A stretch of 64,000 nt of DNA from the NCBI GenBank assembly GCA_944322345.1, contig CALUOO010000010.1:1-64000 (forward strand). Direction: 5' to 3'. The notes beneath the pieces are model-generated. The model was not told the origin of the DNA. It did no database searches and saw only the letters and a program-made list of their open reading frames with translations. Numbering within the stretch: position 1 is the stretch's first letter; each line of letters starts with the position of its first letter. Of the stretch, positions 7,074 to 14,601 are shown piece after piece. The DNA is from an uncultured Bacteroides sp. Lineage in GTDB: Bacteria; Bacteroidota; Bacteroidia; Bacteroidales; Bacteroidaceae. The position numbers were made by a program, and so were the translations under genes.

Positions 7074-8327
7074 ATGATTTTTAAATGGCTTAAAAAACTA
7101 TTTGGATTATATGATAGTTCACCAACTGAAATCCCTGCAAATGGTGAACTCAAGCCATCTGCCTCTAAGTCGCTTTATGATGAACTTGACAAAAGGAAAG
7201 AACATGTAAAGCAAAATAGGGACAAACTTAAACAATCGCCAATTGATTGGTATTCTTTAAATACTCCTTCCCAAAAAGATGAATTACAAACTCGCGTCTT
7301 TTCTCCGCGTAAATTTGAGAATATACCTTCTCTCCAAACTTTAAAAGATGAAAGATTAAGGAAAGAGGCACATGAATTAAAAGTACGAGAGGAAAGAACA
7401 AAATCATTATTAGATAAACTTGAAACCCTTATTGCTCAGCGAAAGTTCCAAGAGGCAAAGCAAATAATGGATGAAATTACGCATGAAATAGTGCGTATAA
7501 AAGATTCGGTTCTAAGAAAACGATACACGGATATACAAAAGTCTTTATCTGAATTAGAAAGAGAATTAGAACATGAAAGACTTGTTAAGTTAGCTGAAGA
7601 ACAAAAACGCAAAGAGGAAGAAGAACGCAAGAAAAGAGAAAGAGAAGAAAAGGAAAGGGTTGAGAATGAAAAAAGAATAGCAGAAGAACGAATTCGGAAA
7701 CAACAGGAAGCAAATAGACTTGCCGAAGAAGCCAGAAAAAAAGAACAGGCAGAATTAGCAGAAAAGGAACGATTAGAGGTCCTATCTACTGAGCGAAAAG
7801 AAAATTGGTCTGATTTCAAACAAATATTGGACAACAATGGTATTCGATACCTATACCATTTTACGGATAGACGAAATATTCCATCCATTAAACGGCATGG
7901 AGGCTTATTTTCTTGGCAATATTGTGATACTCATGGCATAACAATCCCAAGCCCAGGAGGAATAGGGTTCGGGAGAAACTTGGACCTAAGGTATGGATTA
8001 GAAGATTATGTGCGTTTAAGCTTTTGCAAAGAACATCCAATGAAGTATATTGCAATGAAAGATGGGAGAATTCAGAATCCTGTTGTATTGCTTATAGATA
8101 TAGAAGTAGCTTATCTAAAAGGAACTTTATTTTCTGATATGAATGCTACAAAAACTGGGCACAAGACTGGTGGTGCTCTAAATGATTTAAGCAAAGTCCG
8201 TTTTGATATCGTTAAATTGCCAAATCATTTTAACTTGGAAGAACCTGAAAAGAGTTTTTACCAAGCCGAAATATTGGTGAAAACATTTATTCCTAAACGA
8301 TATATTGTAAATCTTGATAATTTTTGA
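7074..8327 (+). CDS. DarT-like ADP-ribosyltransferase with coiled-coil N-terminus
   Basis: A 417-residue protein. The C-terminal 165 residues match the DarT (DUF4433) fold by motif: LYHFTDRRNIPSI with Y261-H-F-T264 (NAD-binding loop), GLFSW shortly after, LEDYVRLSFCKEHPMKYI (about 309-326), which corresponds to the family's DYVPFYF-PRSPM segment, and FYQAEILV with the probable catalytic Glu399. DarT enzymes transfer ADP-ribose to bases in DNA; whether the target here is thymine or guanine cannot be read from sequence. Residues about 95-250 form a highly charged coiled coil (KRKEEEERKKREREEKER region), absent from stand-alone DarT toxins. I use ATG 7074; a GTG at 7056 is possible. It is the first gene of a four-gene operon, 3 bp before the next. 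Confidence 0.75.
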   Translation: MIFKWLKKLFGLYDSSPTEIPANGELKPSASKSLYDELDKRKEHVKQNRDKLKQSPIDWYSLNTPSQKDELQTRVFSPRKFENIPSLQTLKDERLRKEAHELKVREERTKSLLDKLETLIAQRKFQEAKQIMDEITHEIVRIKDSVLRKRYTDIQKSLSELERELEHERLVKLAEEQKRKEEEERKKREREEKERVENEKRIAEERIRKQQEANRLAEEARKKEQAELAEKERLEVLSTERKENWSDFKQILDNNGIRYLYHFTDRRNIPSIKRHGGLFSWQYCDTHGITIPSPGGIGFGRNLDLRYGLEDYVRLSFCKEHPMKYIAMKDGRIQNPVVLLIDIEVAYLKGTLFSDMNATKTGHKTGGALNDLSKVRFDIVKLPNHFNLEEPEKSFYQAEILVKTFIPKRYIVNLDNF

Positions 8328-8330
8328 ATT

Positions 8331-9023
8331 ATGATATACATAGAAAATAAAAAAAGAAAGTTGGAAAAAATAAAGGAAGAATATCCCAATGCTATAATAC
8401 TGGATATTACCTCTAATTCTGAGACGCGATATGCAAAAATATTGAGTCCGTTTTATCCACATGGAAATATACCTATTCCTTTTACTGACGGATTAAAGGC
8501 TACCTGTGTCGAAGCGGTCTGGCAAGGACTAAAAGTCTTTGAGAATGCAGGCGTGGATTTTGCGACATTCAAAAATGATACAATGCGAGATTTAAAACGG
8601 ACAGTACGAAAATATGGAATGCCCAAAGGACACAGTAAAGGAGCTTATAGTAAAGAGTTATTGGGATACTTTGAAGCGAGGATGCTTATCTATCTTCCAA
8701 CGTATAAATGGGTGCTGGATAACGTTCCCGAAGTTCATCATGTAATAGAAAGAATAAAAGCGCAAAGCAAAATTCAAGATATTGTATTATTAGATTATAA
8801 TACAAATATAGACTTTCGAGATATTTCAAAGCCATTGTCACACGCAGGTTTGGTAAAATTATACATTGACGGTAAATATCCCAATGGCATAGAGGATTAC
8901 CAGCCAATGACACAGGAAGAAATGGATGCAAAGAAAGTTAGGGAGAAAGAACTAAAGAAAGAACTAAAACGTAGGGCAAAAGAACGCAAAATCGCACAAA
9001 GCCAAAAACTGTTTGAAGAATAA
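8331..9023 (+). CDS. Probable NADAR-like partner of the DarT-like toxin (DUF6939-type)
   Basis: A 230-residue protein. Its core (residues 34-75) reads YAKILSPFYPHGNIPIPF, then CVEAVWQGLKVFE. The spacing E61-x3-Q65-x2-K68 equals the E-H-x-x-Q-x-x-K signature of NADAR/YbiA proteins, and S-P-F-Y-P-H-G sits where they carry their aromatic substrate loop. By memory it resembles the uncharacterised DUF6939 group. NADAR proteins are known as ADP-ribosyl-hydrolase antitoxins for some DarT toxins, so an antidote role is likely but inferred. The C-terminal 35 residues are a Lys/Arg/Glu-rich helix. It follows the toxin by 3 bp, which supports coupled expression. Confidence 0.6.
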   Translation: MIYIENKKRKLEKIKEEYPNAIILDITSNSETRYAKILSPFYPHGNIPIPFTDGLKATCVEAVWQGLKVFENAGVDFATFKNDTMRDLKRTVRKYGMPKGHSKGAYSKELLGYFEARMLIYLPTYKWVLDNVPEVHHVIERIKAQSKIQDIVLLDYNTNIDFRDISKPLSHAGLVKLYIDGKYPNGIEDYQPMTQEEMDAKKVREKELKKELKRRAKERKIAQSQKLFEE

Positions 9024-9047
9024 GTTGAACAATTAGAATTTGTAAAG

Positions 9048-10553
9048 ATGGAAATGATACAAGAATACATCGGTTTAATTATCGCGGTCATCGTTGTAGC
9101 TGCTGTTATTATATTTCAAATTCGTAGCTTCCTTAAAACAAAAGGGAAAATTAAAGAGCTTGATAGCTTGTTTGAAGATGTTGACACTCTGTCGCTAAAA
9201 GAAACGTCTATTACACCGAGTGTACTAAGGAATAAAGAGTTTCTACAGAAATTTTTGCAAAGCATTCCACCACGCCATAATGATGAAAACGGTGATGAAA
9301 GCAAGGATTATACAGACTTATCACTTATTGTTTTTCAGGACGGGAGTAAGTCTTCCAATAAGAGATTTAAAATGATTATCAATCGCACGAATGAGTACTT
9401 GTGCAAAAATACAGGGACAAGTGCTGATTTAGGGGTATTAGAAGACATATGTGACAGTCAAAAAGAAACATTAGAGGATGAAATACAAAATAGCCTTAAT
9501 GTTCCTCTATATTTAGGACTTGCAGGCACTTTTATAGGAATTATTACAGGATTATTGGGTGTTGATTTTGACCAAATTTTTGGCAACTCAAATAACTTGA
9601 ATGGATTACAACATTTATTATATGGCATAGTTGCAGCTATGTGTGCAAGTTTATTAGGCTTAGGTTTTACCGTATATAATAGTGCTGTAACATATAAGGC
9701 TGCTGTAAGCAAATGTGACAACGGTAAAGGAAATTATATGAATTTCCTAAGACGTGAATTGATGCCATTATTATCAAATAGTATGGCTTCAAGCCTAAAT
9801 TCATTAAAGGGAGTATTAGGACACTTTGTAGATAAATTTGGTAGGAATTTAGATGCCTATGCCGATTCTGCTGAATTATTAAACGACAATTTGGAGAAAC
9901 AACATTTAGTCTTAGCGGAAATAAACAAACTGAGTTTAACTCGAACCGCTAATAAAATTGCAGAAACCTTTATGCAATTAAAAGATTCATCCGATGCATT
10001 AGCTGTTTTCCGTACATACCAAGAACAACTCAATTCGACAATATCCAATGCATCAGGAGTTATAAATCAAATACAAACTTTAATTGGTAAATTCGAAAAT
10101 TTCTCTACAGGACTTTCCATTGTTATAAGTAATCAGAATAAAACTGCCGAGCTTCAGCGAGAGTTTCAAGAAGCAATAACGACCCATTTTCCGACAGGGG
10201 CAGAAGCAAGGGAGATTTGGAGAAAGGAATTTGATTTGCTTATGTCTGAAGGGAAACACGTTTCTGAAAGTTTGTCAGCACAACTTACAGCATCAACGGA
10301 ATACATTCAGAATTTTGTCACCAATAACAAAGAGTTCTTTGATACATTTGATAAGCTGAAAGAAGTGCTTGATATAATGATACAATATACGCAAGTTCAA
10401 GCGGAATGTTATAAGGATATGAAGGGTGAAATATTAAATCTGAGAACGGATTTTCATAACGCTCAACTTGAGGATATAGAGTTAAACAAATCGATTCTTA
10501 AGGCTATAGAAACAATGACAGAATCTATTAAAAACTTAAAAGAAGAAAAGTAA
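9048..10553 (+). CDS. MotA/TolQ/ExbB-like membrane protein with coiled-coil tail (ZorA-like)
   Basis: A 501-residue inner-membrane protein. TM1 is at about residues 7-25. Two adjoining TM helices, VPLYLGLAGTFIGIITGLLGV (152-172) and LLYGIVAAMCASLLGLGFTVY (about 190-211), carry the glycine-rich pattern of MotA/TolQ/ExbB proton-channel subunits. After them residues about 230-500 are almost entirely helical coiled coil, facing the cytoplasm. This layout matches ZorA of Zorya defence systems, where the channel subunits pair with ZorB and the long tail signals to effectors. It is shorter than many ZorA proteins. It overlaps nothing and lies 2 bp before the ZorB-like gene. The effectors known for Zorya (ZorC, ZorD, ZorE, ZorF/G) are absent here. 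Confidence 0.8.
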   Translation: MEMIQEYIGLIIAVIVVAAVIIFQIRSFLKTKGKIKELDSLFEDVDTLSLKETSITPSVLRNKEFLQKFLQSIPPRHNDENGDESKDYTDLSLIVFQDGSKSSNKRFKMIINRTNEYLCKNTGTSADLGVLEDICDSQKETLEDEIQNSLNVPLYLGLAGTFIGIITGLLGVDFDQIFGNSNNLNGLQHLLYGIVAAMCASLLGLGFTVYNSAVTYKAAVSKCDNGKGNYMNFLRRELMPLLSNSMASSLNSLKGVLGHFVDKFGRNLDAYADSAELLNDNLEKQHLVLAEINKLSLTRTANKIAETFMQLKDSSDALAVFRTYQEQLNSTISNASGVINQIQTLIGKFENFSTGLSIVISNQNKTAELQREFQEAITTHFPTGAEAREIWRKEFDLLMSEGKHVSESLSAQLTASTEYIQNFVTNNKEFFDTFDKLKEVLDIMIQYTQVQAECYKDMKGEILNLRTDFHNAQLEDIELNKSILKAIETMTESIKNLKEEK

Positions 10554-10555
10554 TT

Positions 10556-11200
10556 ATGTCAAAAAACAGAAGTAATACTTTCTGGTTAAGTTATTCTGAC
10601 CTCATGACAAGCTTGTTTTTCATTATGCTTGTTCTATTTATAGTGTGTGTCGTTAAGATGAAAGGTATTAATACACAATTAGATAAGGAGGTAAACGCTA
10701 AAGAGGAACAGCTCAGAAAAATCGAAGAACTAAATAACTCGATTAAAGAAATAGATGATAAGTATTTCGCATACGATGAGCAATTCAAGAGGCATACATT
10801 AAAAGACATTGAAGTCTCTTTTAATACATATAGTTCTAATATCCATGATATAGAGCGAGAACAACTTGAGAAGTTATTAAAAGCAGGTCAGGCAATCGTC
10901 CGTTTTATGAATAGTGCAAAAAGCAAAATTCCAGAAGCTCAATACATGCTTATCATAGAAGGACAATCGTCAAAAGATTATTATACAAGAAATTATGAGC
11001 TTAGCTATGAAAGAGCATTGGCTCTAATTAAATTCTGGTCTAGTAATGGTATTGAGTTCGATTCACTTGGCAATTGTGAGGTTTTAATCTCAGGAAGTGG
11101 ACAATCAAGCAAATTTAGAGTTCAACCTGATGTTAGAGGGAATAAAGATAACCAACGATTTGTTATACACATAATTCCGAAACCCGGCATCATAGAATAA
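10556..11200 (+). CDS. MotB/OmpA-like peptidoglycan-binding stator partner (ZorB-like)
   Basis: A 214-residue protein with one TM helix directly after a short cytoplasmic N-terminus: FWLSYSDLMTSLFFIMLVLF. Asp15 in the S-Y-S-D-L-M-T motif corresponds to the proton-binding Asp of MotB/ZorB. A periplasmic helix follows, then an OmpA-like domain (about 110-212): MLIIEGQSS, NYELSYERALALIKFW, GIEFDSL, and a final strand RFVIHIIPKPG. Such domains bind peptidoglycan and anchor the stator. It is the last gene of the operon, 2 bp after the ZorA-like gene. Together they should form an A5B2-type ion-driven complex, by analogy with Zorya and MotAB. Confidence 0.8.
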   Translation: MSKNRSNTFWLSYSDLMTSLFFIMLVLFIVCVVKMKGINTQLDKEVNAKEEQLRKIEELNNSIKEIDDKYFAYDEQFKRHTLKDIEVSFNTYSSNIHDIEREQLEKLLKAGQAIVRFMNSAKSKIPEAQYMLIIEGQSSKDYYTRNYELSYERALALIKFWSSNGIEFDSLGNCEVLISGSGQSSKFRVQPDVRGNKDNQRFVIHIIPKPGIIE

Positions 11201-11325
11201 TTGGAAAGAGGCAATAGGGAATCTTTTATCTGCTGAAAATTATAAGAAAATGATATTCTTGTTTTATTCATTAGCTCAATGCTTATAGATACACCCTAAA
11301 TGAATGATATTTAAAATATTCTCTG

Positions 11326-11333
11326 TATTTTTG
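11326..11333 (+). promoter_or_regulatory. Possible -7 box ahead of a 36-codon frame
   Basis: TATTTTTG matches TAnnTTTG and lies about 33 bp before the ATG at 11366. No clear -33 box was found. Confidence 0.35.
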
Positions 11334-11365
11334 CATCCGTAAGAGTTACCCAAACAAGCAAAGCG

Positions 11366-11476
11366 ATGCAGACTACGGCAATTGGAACGGTTGCCAAGTC
11401 ATTACCCCAAAACGTGGTAATTCTTCTAACTCTCTTGATTCCAAAGAGGTATATTCCTTATACAGATTTACATTAA
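11366..11476 (+). CDS. Possible 36-residue hydrophobic peptide
   Basis: A short frame encodes MQTTAIGTVAKSLPQ, then NVVILLTLLIPKRYIPYTDLH. The centre could be a short membrane helix. A -7 box lies upstream. The same DNA also folds: AGAGTTA (11343-11349 region) with TAACTCT (about 11426-11432), GGCAA/TTGCC and ATTACC/GGTAAT hairpins inside. It may therefore be a small RNA rather than a coding gene, or chance. No ribosome-binding site stands out. It lies between the defence operon and the minus-strand ncRNA, near the probable boundary of the accessory region. Confidence 0.25.
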   Translation: MQTTAIGTVAKSLPQNVVILLTLLIPKRYIPYTDLH

Positions 11477-11488
11477 TTTTTAAAACAT

Positions 11489-11674
11489 AAAAAAGCGGAA
11501 AGGCGTTTTCCTGTCTACGAGGTTGGGAGTCGAAGCCCATATGCACTAACAGGAAACGCCCTCCGCATATATAGTAGGGGAGGGCGAATAACTGTTTTCT
11601 TCGTGCATGTGATTTTTCGACTTTTACCTCGCACAGAAATCAGCTATATCGCTTAATATATCAATTTTACAAAT
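11489..11674 (-). ncRNA. Rod-shaped structured RNA, about 186 nt (6S-like size)
   Basis: On the minus strand, a promoter (11681-11712) precedes about 186 nt ending in a hairpin with a T-run (plus-strand AAAAAA at 11489-11494). Five helices nest perfectly: ACCTCG (11626-11631)/CGAGGT (11518-11523), extended by ACAG/CTGT; TTCGACT (11616-11622)/AGTCGAA (11528-11534); GTGCAT (11603-11608)/ATGCAC (11541-11546); CTGTT (11592-11596)/AACAG (11548-11552); GGAGGGCG (11579-11586)/CGCCCTCC (11557-11564). The 3' part can instead form the terminator GGCGTTTTCCTGT (11502-11514)/ACAGGAAACGCC (11549-11560). Length and rod shape recall 6S RNA, but I see no sequence match and no large central bubble, so the family is open. 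Confidence 0.75.
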
Positions 11675-11680
11675 CTTAAG

Positions 11681-11712
11681 CAAAAGTAGTACTTAAATAA
11701 TTAATATCCAAA
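11681..11712 (-). promoter_or_regulatory. Promoter of the rod-shaped RNA
   Basis: Reading the minus strand, TTTG (11712-11709) and TACTTTTG (11688-11681) are separated by 20 bp, an exact fit to the Bacteroidetes -33/-7 promoter consensus. Initiation would fall near 11674. Confidence 0.7.
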
Positions 11713-11826
11713 TACAAAAACAGATTTTATAAAATATTCCATATTACAATATAAAAAATGAATCAATATTCCCTTATCAACTTTTCAATAATTCTTTCCC
11801 TATTGCCGGCAAAGGCCGACCGATTT

Positions 11827-11890
11827 GTCAGGCAACCTTTCCCAACGTATTGGCAAAGGTTAGCTGACGCGAGCCGAAAGGTTACCCAAC
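11827..11890. repeat. Intergenic 22-bp-period array A (three units)
   Basis: Units of 20 bp begin at 11827, 11849 and 11871: GTCAGGCAACCTTTCCCAAC, TTGGCAAAGGTTAGCTGAC (plus one base), and GAGCCGAAAGGTTACCCAAC. A degenerate unit may precede (GCCGGCAAAGGCCGACCG, from about 11806). The left border CCGATTTGTCAG resembles the CCGTTTGT border of array F. It is the most diverged array, lying between the minus-strand RNA and mazG. Confidence 0.8.
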
Positions 11891-11965
11891 AAATCCCTTT
11901 TCCGTACCCGGATTTACCTCACAAAATTGTACCTTTGCCAAAGTCAAAAAAACATTCGAACAACA

Positions 11966-12754
11966 ATGATACATACCAGACAAGAACAAATGGAAGCTTT
12001 CGGGCGATTGCTCGACATTCTTGACGAACTACGCGTGAAATGTCCGTGGGACAAGAAGCAGACAAACGAGAGTCTGCGTCCCAACACCATCGAAGAGACC
12101 TACGAGTTGTGTGACGCTCTGATGAGAGACGACAAGAAAGAAATCTGCAAGGAGTTGGGAGACGTCCTGCTACACGTAGCCTTCTATGCGAAAATCGGAT
12201 CGGAAACAGGCGATTTCGACATCAAGGACGTATGCGACAAACTTTGTGACAAGCTCATCTTCCGCCATCCGCATGTATTTGGTGAAGTAAAAGCCGAAAC
12301 AGCCGGACAAGTGTCCGAGAATTGGGAACAACTGAAACTGAAAGAAAAAGACGGGAACAAAAGCGTATTGAGCGGTGTACCGGCGGCACTTCCGTCGCTG
12401 ATCAAAGCCTATCGCATCCAAGACAAGGCCCGAAATGTCGGTTTCGATTGGGAAGAACGGGAACAGGTATGGGAAAAAGTAAAAGAAGAGATAGGAGAAT
12501 TTCAGGCAGAAGTAGCCAACATGGATAAAGACAAAGCAGAAGCCGAATTCGGTGATGTGATGTTCAGCCTTATCAATGCTGCCCGCTTATATAAAATCAA
12601 TCCCGACAATGCGCTGGAACGTACCAACCAGAAATTCATCCGCCGCTTTAACTATCTGGAGGAGCATACCATCAAACAAGGGAAAAACCTGAAAGAGATG
12701 TCACTCGAAGAGATGAATGCCATCTGGAACGAGGCAAAAGAAAAAGGGCTTTAA
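11966..12754 (+). CDS. mazG: Nucleoside triphosphate pyrophosphohydrolase MazG
   Basis: A 262-residue protein of two tandem MazG domains. It hydrolyses (d)NTPs to the monophosphate and pyrophosphate, a cytosolic housecleaning activity. The first domain shows CPWDKKQT (26-33), the Mg-binding E-E-x-x-E (43-47 in IEETYEL) and ELGDVLLHV. The second has EEIGEFQAEV and EFGDVMFSL. Length matches the usual 260-270. I chose ATG 11966 (MIHTRQEQ) over the in-frame ATG at 11927 because family similarity begins there. A -7-like TACCTTTG (11930-11937) lies just upstream, and repeat array A sits upstream of that. It starts the core-chromosome part of the window. Confidence 0.92.
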   Translation: MIHTRQEQMEAFGRLLDILDELRVKCPWDKKQTNESLRPNTIEETYELCDALMRDDKKEICKELGDVLLHVAFYAKIGSETGDFDIKDVCDKLCDKLIFRHPHVFGEVKAETAGQVSENWEQLKLKEKDGNKSVLSGVPAALPSLIKAYRIQDKARNVGFDWEEREQVWEKVKEEIGEFQAEVANMDKDKAEAEFGDVMFSLINAARLYKINPDNALERTNQKFIRRFNYLEEHTIKQGKNLKEMSLEEMNAIWNEAKEKGL

Positions 12755-12840
12755 TATAACAAGCTGGAAAGTTGGCAGACCTGCTACCAGCTTTCCAGCT
12801 CAAAATCATTTATCCGACATATATTTGTTGTAAGACTGGA

Positions 12841-13437
12841 CTAAAATGCAAACCCCAGACGCACATTGCCCGTATGTCTGAACTTCACACCGGAAATCCA
12901 CCATCCGGTATAATCAAATCCAAAAGAAACAATATCCGTAACCCTATGGGCATATCCAAGCGTTACCGAAGCAGCCATTCTTGGCTTCAGATCAGCATCT
13001 TTCAGCTTTACTGTAGGAGGATCATAAGTATCAAAAAAAGGTTCTTCTATATTTACTTGAGAAACGCCGCAAGTAGACTGGAAGAATATAATATGCCTGA
13101 ATGTACTCAACAGATCAACTCCTAATCCTACTCCACCATTGAATTCGCGCATTGTCCAGTCAAACAGGTATTTATCCTGCGACTCACTTCCTTCTACCAT
13201 TCGCATCTCGCGCTGGTCGTAAAATCCCATATGGAAATTGGCAAGGCTATAAAACTGGTCAGACAGATAGTATTTGAATTCCGCACCGATTCCACCTCCA
13301 CTGGGTCTGACTCCGGGAGAAAGACGTGAAAAATATTCATAGCCTCCCATCACCGAAAACTGAAAACGTCTTTGGGCATCTACCGAAAGAGCTGTACAGA
13401 TCAATATAATGACAAAAAATAATCTCGTTAACCGCAT
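12841..13437 (-). CDS. Small outer-membrane beta-barrel protein, unknown function
   Basis: A 198-residue exported protein with signal peptide (RLFFVIILICTALSVDA) cleaved before QRRFQF. The rest alternates hydrophobic and polar residues, as in an 8-10-stranded porin-like barrel, and ends in the C-terminal aromatic strand NVRLGFAF typical of outer-membrane insertion. Gly-rich turns (GGGIGAEFKYYLSDQFY, NGGVGLGVDLL) support this. I do not recognise the family. It converges on mazG with an 87-bp gap and seems to be a single-gene unit. Confidence 0.7.
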   Translation of the reverse strand: MRLTRLFFVIILICTALSVDAQRRFQFSVMGGYEYFSRLSPGVRPSGGGIGAEFKYYLSDQFYSLANFHMGFYDQREMRMVEGSESQDKYLFDWTMREFNGGVGLGVDLLSTFRHIIFFQSTCGVSQVNIEEPFFDTYDPPTVKLKDADLKPRMAASVTLGYAHRVTDIVSFGFDYTGWWISGVKFRHTGNVRLGFAF

Positions 13438-13584
13438 ATCCCTAACATAATAGCATAAGATTCTTTCAATCTAGTCATGTATCAGCTCCAAATATAGGTA
13501 TCAGCCAAAGACTTTACTACATTTATTCACCATCATTATGTTAAAGATACAAAAAACAGGCAGTCATACAATGCCTGTAAAACG

Positions 13585-13621
13585 AATCAGGAGAGTATCC
13601 CATAAGAATACCCTCCTGATT
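13585..13621. terminator. Hairpin between the Spy-like gene and the barrel gene
   Basis: AATCAGGAG (13585-13593) pairs with CTCCTGATT (13613-13621), extended by GTAT/ATAC inside. It lies downstream of the leftward Spy-like gene (13698-14156) and probably ends the sigma-factor operon. Confidence 0.6.
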
Positions 13622-13697
13622 CTATCTTACCGAGAATAGTTAATCTTTCTATAAACGCGAAGACTACAGATTGCCCAAGCCTTACACAAATCAGCCG

Positions 13698-14156
13698 TTA
13701 CTTCCGTTTCGGAGCATTGCCTTTGTGGTGCATACCACGCAACATTTCACGGTGGAAACGAGTTTCAGCCCGTTGAATTAGATAAATTTTCTTACTGGAG
13801 ATCACCTTTCTAAATTTCTCCAAATAACTTTTATCTAGATTGTCGGAAGCAATACGCTTATCACACACTCCCTCAACAATCTCCTCATATTGCTTTTCTG
13901 TAGTTTGCGTATCTTCCCCTTTGCGAAGCAGACTCCACGATTCATCATTCAGCTTTTTCTTCTTATCCTGCAATTCAAAATATAAAGGAAAGAATTTTGC
14001 AGCTTCTTCTTTAGTCAATCCAGCCTGTTCTGTAATAAATTCTTTCTGCTTTGCTCTGAATTCCTCACGGGATAAACGCTGGTCACAGCCATCAAAAGCC
14101 TGCGAAAAAGATATAAACCCACAGAGAAAGACAATTAAAACAATCAATTTCTTCAT
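13698..14156 (-). CDS. Periplasmic Spy/CpxP-like helical protein
   Basis: A 152-residue exported protein. The signal peptide (KLIVLIVFLCGFISFSQA) is followed by an all-helical, charged domain: EEFRAKQKEFITEQAGLTKEE, FFPLYFELQDKKKKLNDE, and a final KKIYLIQRAETRFHREML. The last two helices resemble the LTxxQ region of Spy/CpxP-type chaperones and metal sensors. The tail is basic (GNAPKRK). It is the last gene of a leftward operon with an ECF sigma factor and a membrane protein, which suggests a sensor or chaperone role in an envelope-stress circuit. That role is inferred. Confidence 0.65.
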   Translation of the reverse strand: MKKLIVLIVFLCGFISFSQAFDGCDQRLSREEFRAKQKEFITEQAGLTKEEAAKFFPLYFELQDKKKKLNDESWSLLRKGEDTQTTEKQYEEIVEGVCDKRIASDNLDKSYLEKFRKVISSKKIYLIQRAETRFHREMLRGMHHKGNAPKRK

Positions 14157-14177
14157 TCTATATTCAAAATTTTATAT

Positions 14178-14555
14178 TTATTCACCTGAGAACTCACTTA
14201 GATATACATATAACGAATAGTCATCCATCATACTTCCATCTATTGCCGCATCAATTATCTCATCCGAGACCGTCTCTGTATCCGTTACCGAAGAGACTGC
14301 ACTATTGTCTTTCAGTGTTCTATGATCGGACGATGCCACACGGATAATTAAAGCTGCTCCTACAAACATGGCTGCCATGTAAAGCAACGGTTTCAACTTT
14401 GTCCACGTGGTAACCTGTTCTTCCTTTTCCGAAGGTTTTTCTTTCTCCGGAAGTTTGTCCATCATGCTCGAAGCGAACTGCTCAAAATAGCCATCCGGAA
14501 CTTTAAAAGGGTTTTCCTTCCCTATTTTTTTCATTAGGTTATCTTCCACATTCAT
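14178..14555 (-). CDS. Single-pass membrane protein, probable anti-sigma factor
   Basis: A 125-residue protein: a cytoplasmic N-terminal segment (PFKVPDGYFEQFASSMMDKLPEKE), one TM helix (LKPLLYMAAMFVGAALIIRV, about residues 56-75) and an acidic extracytoplasmic tail. The motif FKVPDGYFE recurs in small Bacteroidetes proteins encoded next to ECF sigma factors. It lies 46 bp downstream of the sigma gene and 21 bp upstream of the Spy-like gene. Topology and position fit a membrane anti-sigma or co-regulator. No ZAS zinc motif is visible, so the assignment rests on context. Confidence 0.6.
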   Translation of the reverse strand: MNVEDNLMKKIGKENPFKVPDGYFEQFASSMMDKLPEKEKPSEKEEQVTTWTKLKPLLYMAAMFVGAALIIRVASSDHRTLKDNSAVSSVTDTETVSDEIIDAAIDGSMMDDYSLYVYLSEFSGE

Positions 14556-14601
14556 ACGTTTTCTCCTCTCTATTTGTTAGACAACAGACTGATTAAAAGG
14601 T

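Noticed and set aside
7074-11200. Flagellar or gliding motor genes
   Set aside because: Only a MotA/MotB-like pair is present, without other motility genes, and it is coupled to an ADP-ribosyltransferase-like gene in an accessory region.
11489-11674. tmRNA or signal recognition particle RNA
   Set aside because: No tag-peptide frame or tRNA-like ends are visible, and the conserved SRP apical tetraloop region is absent.
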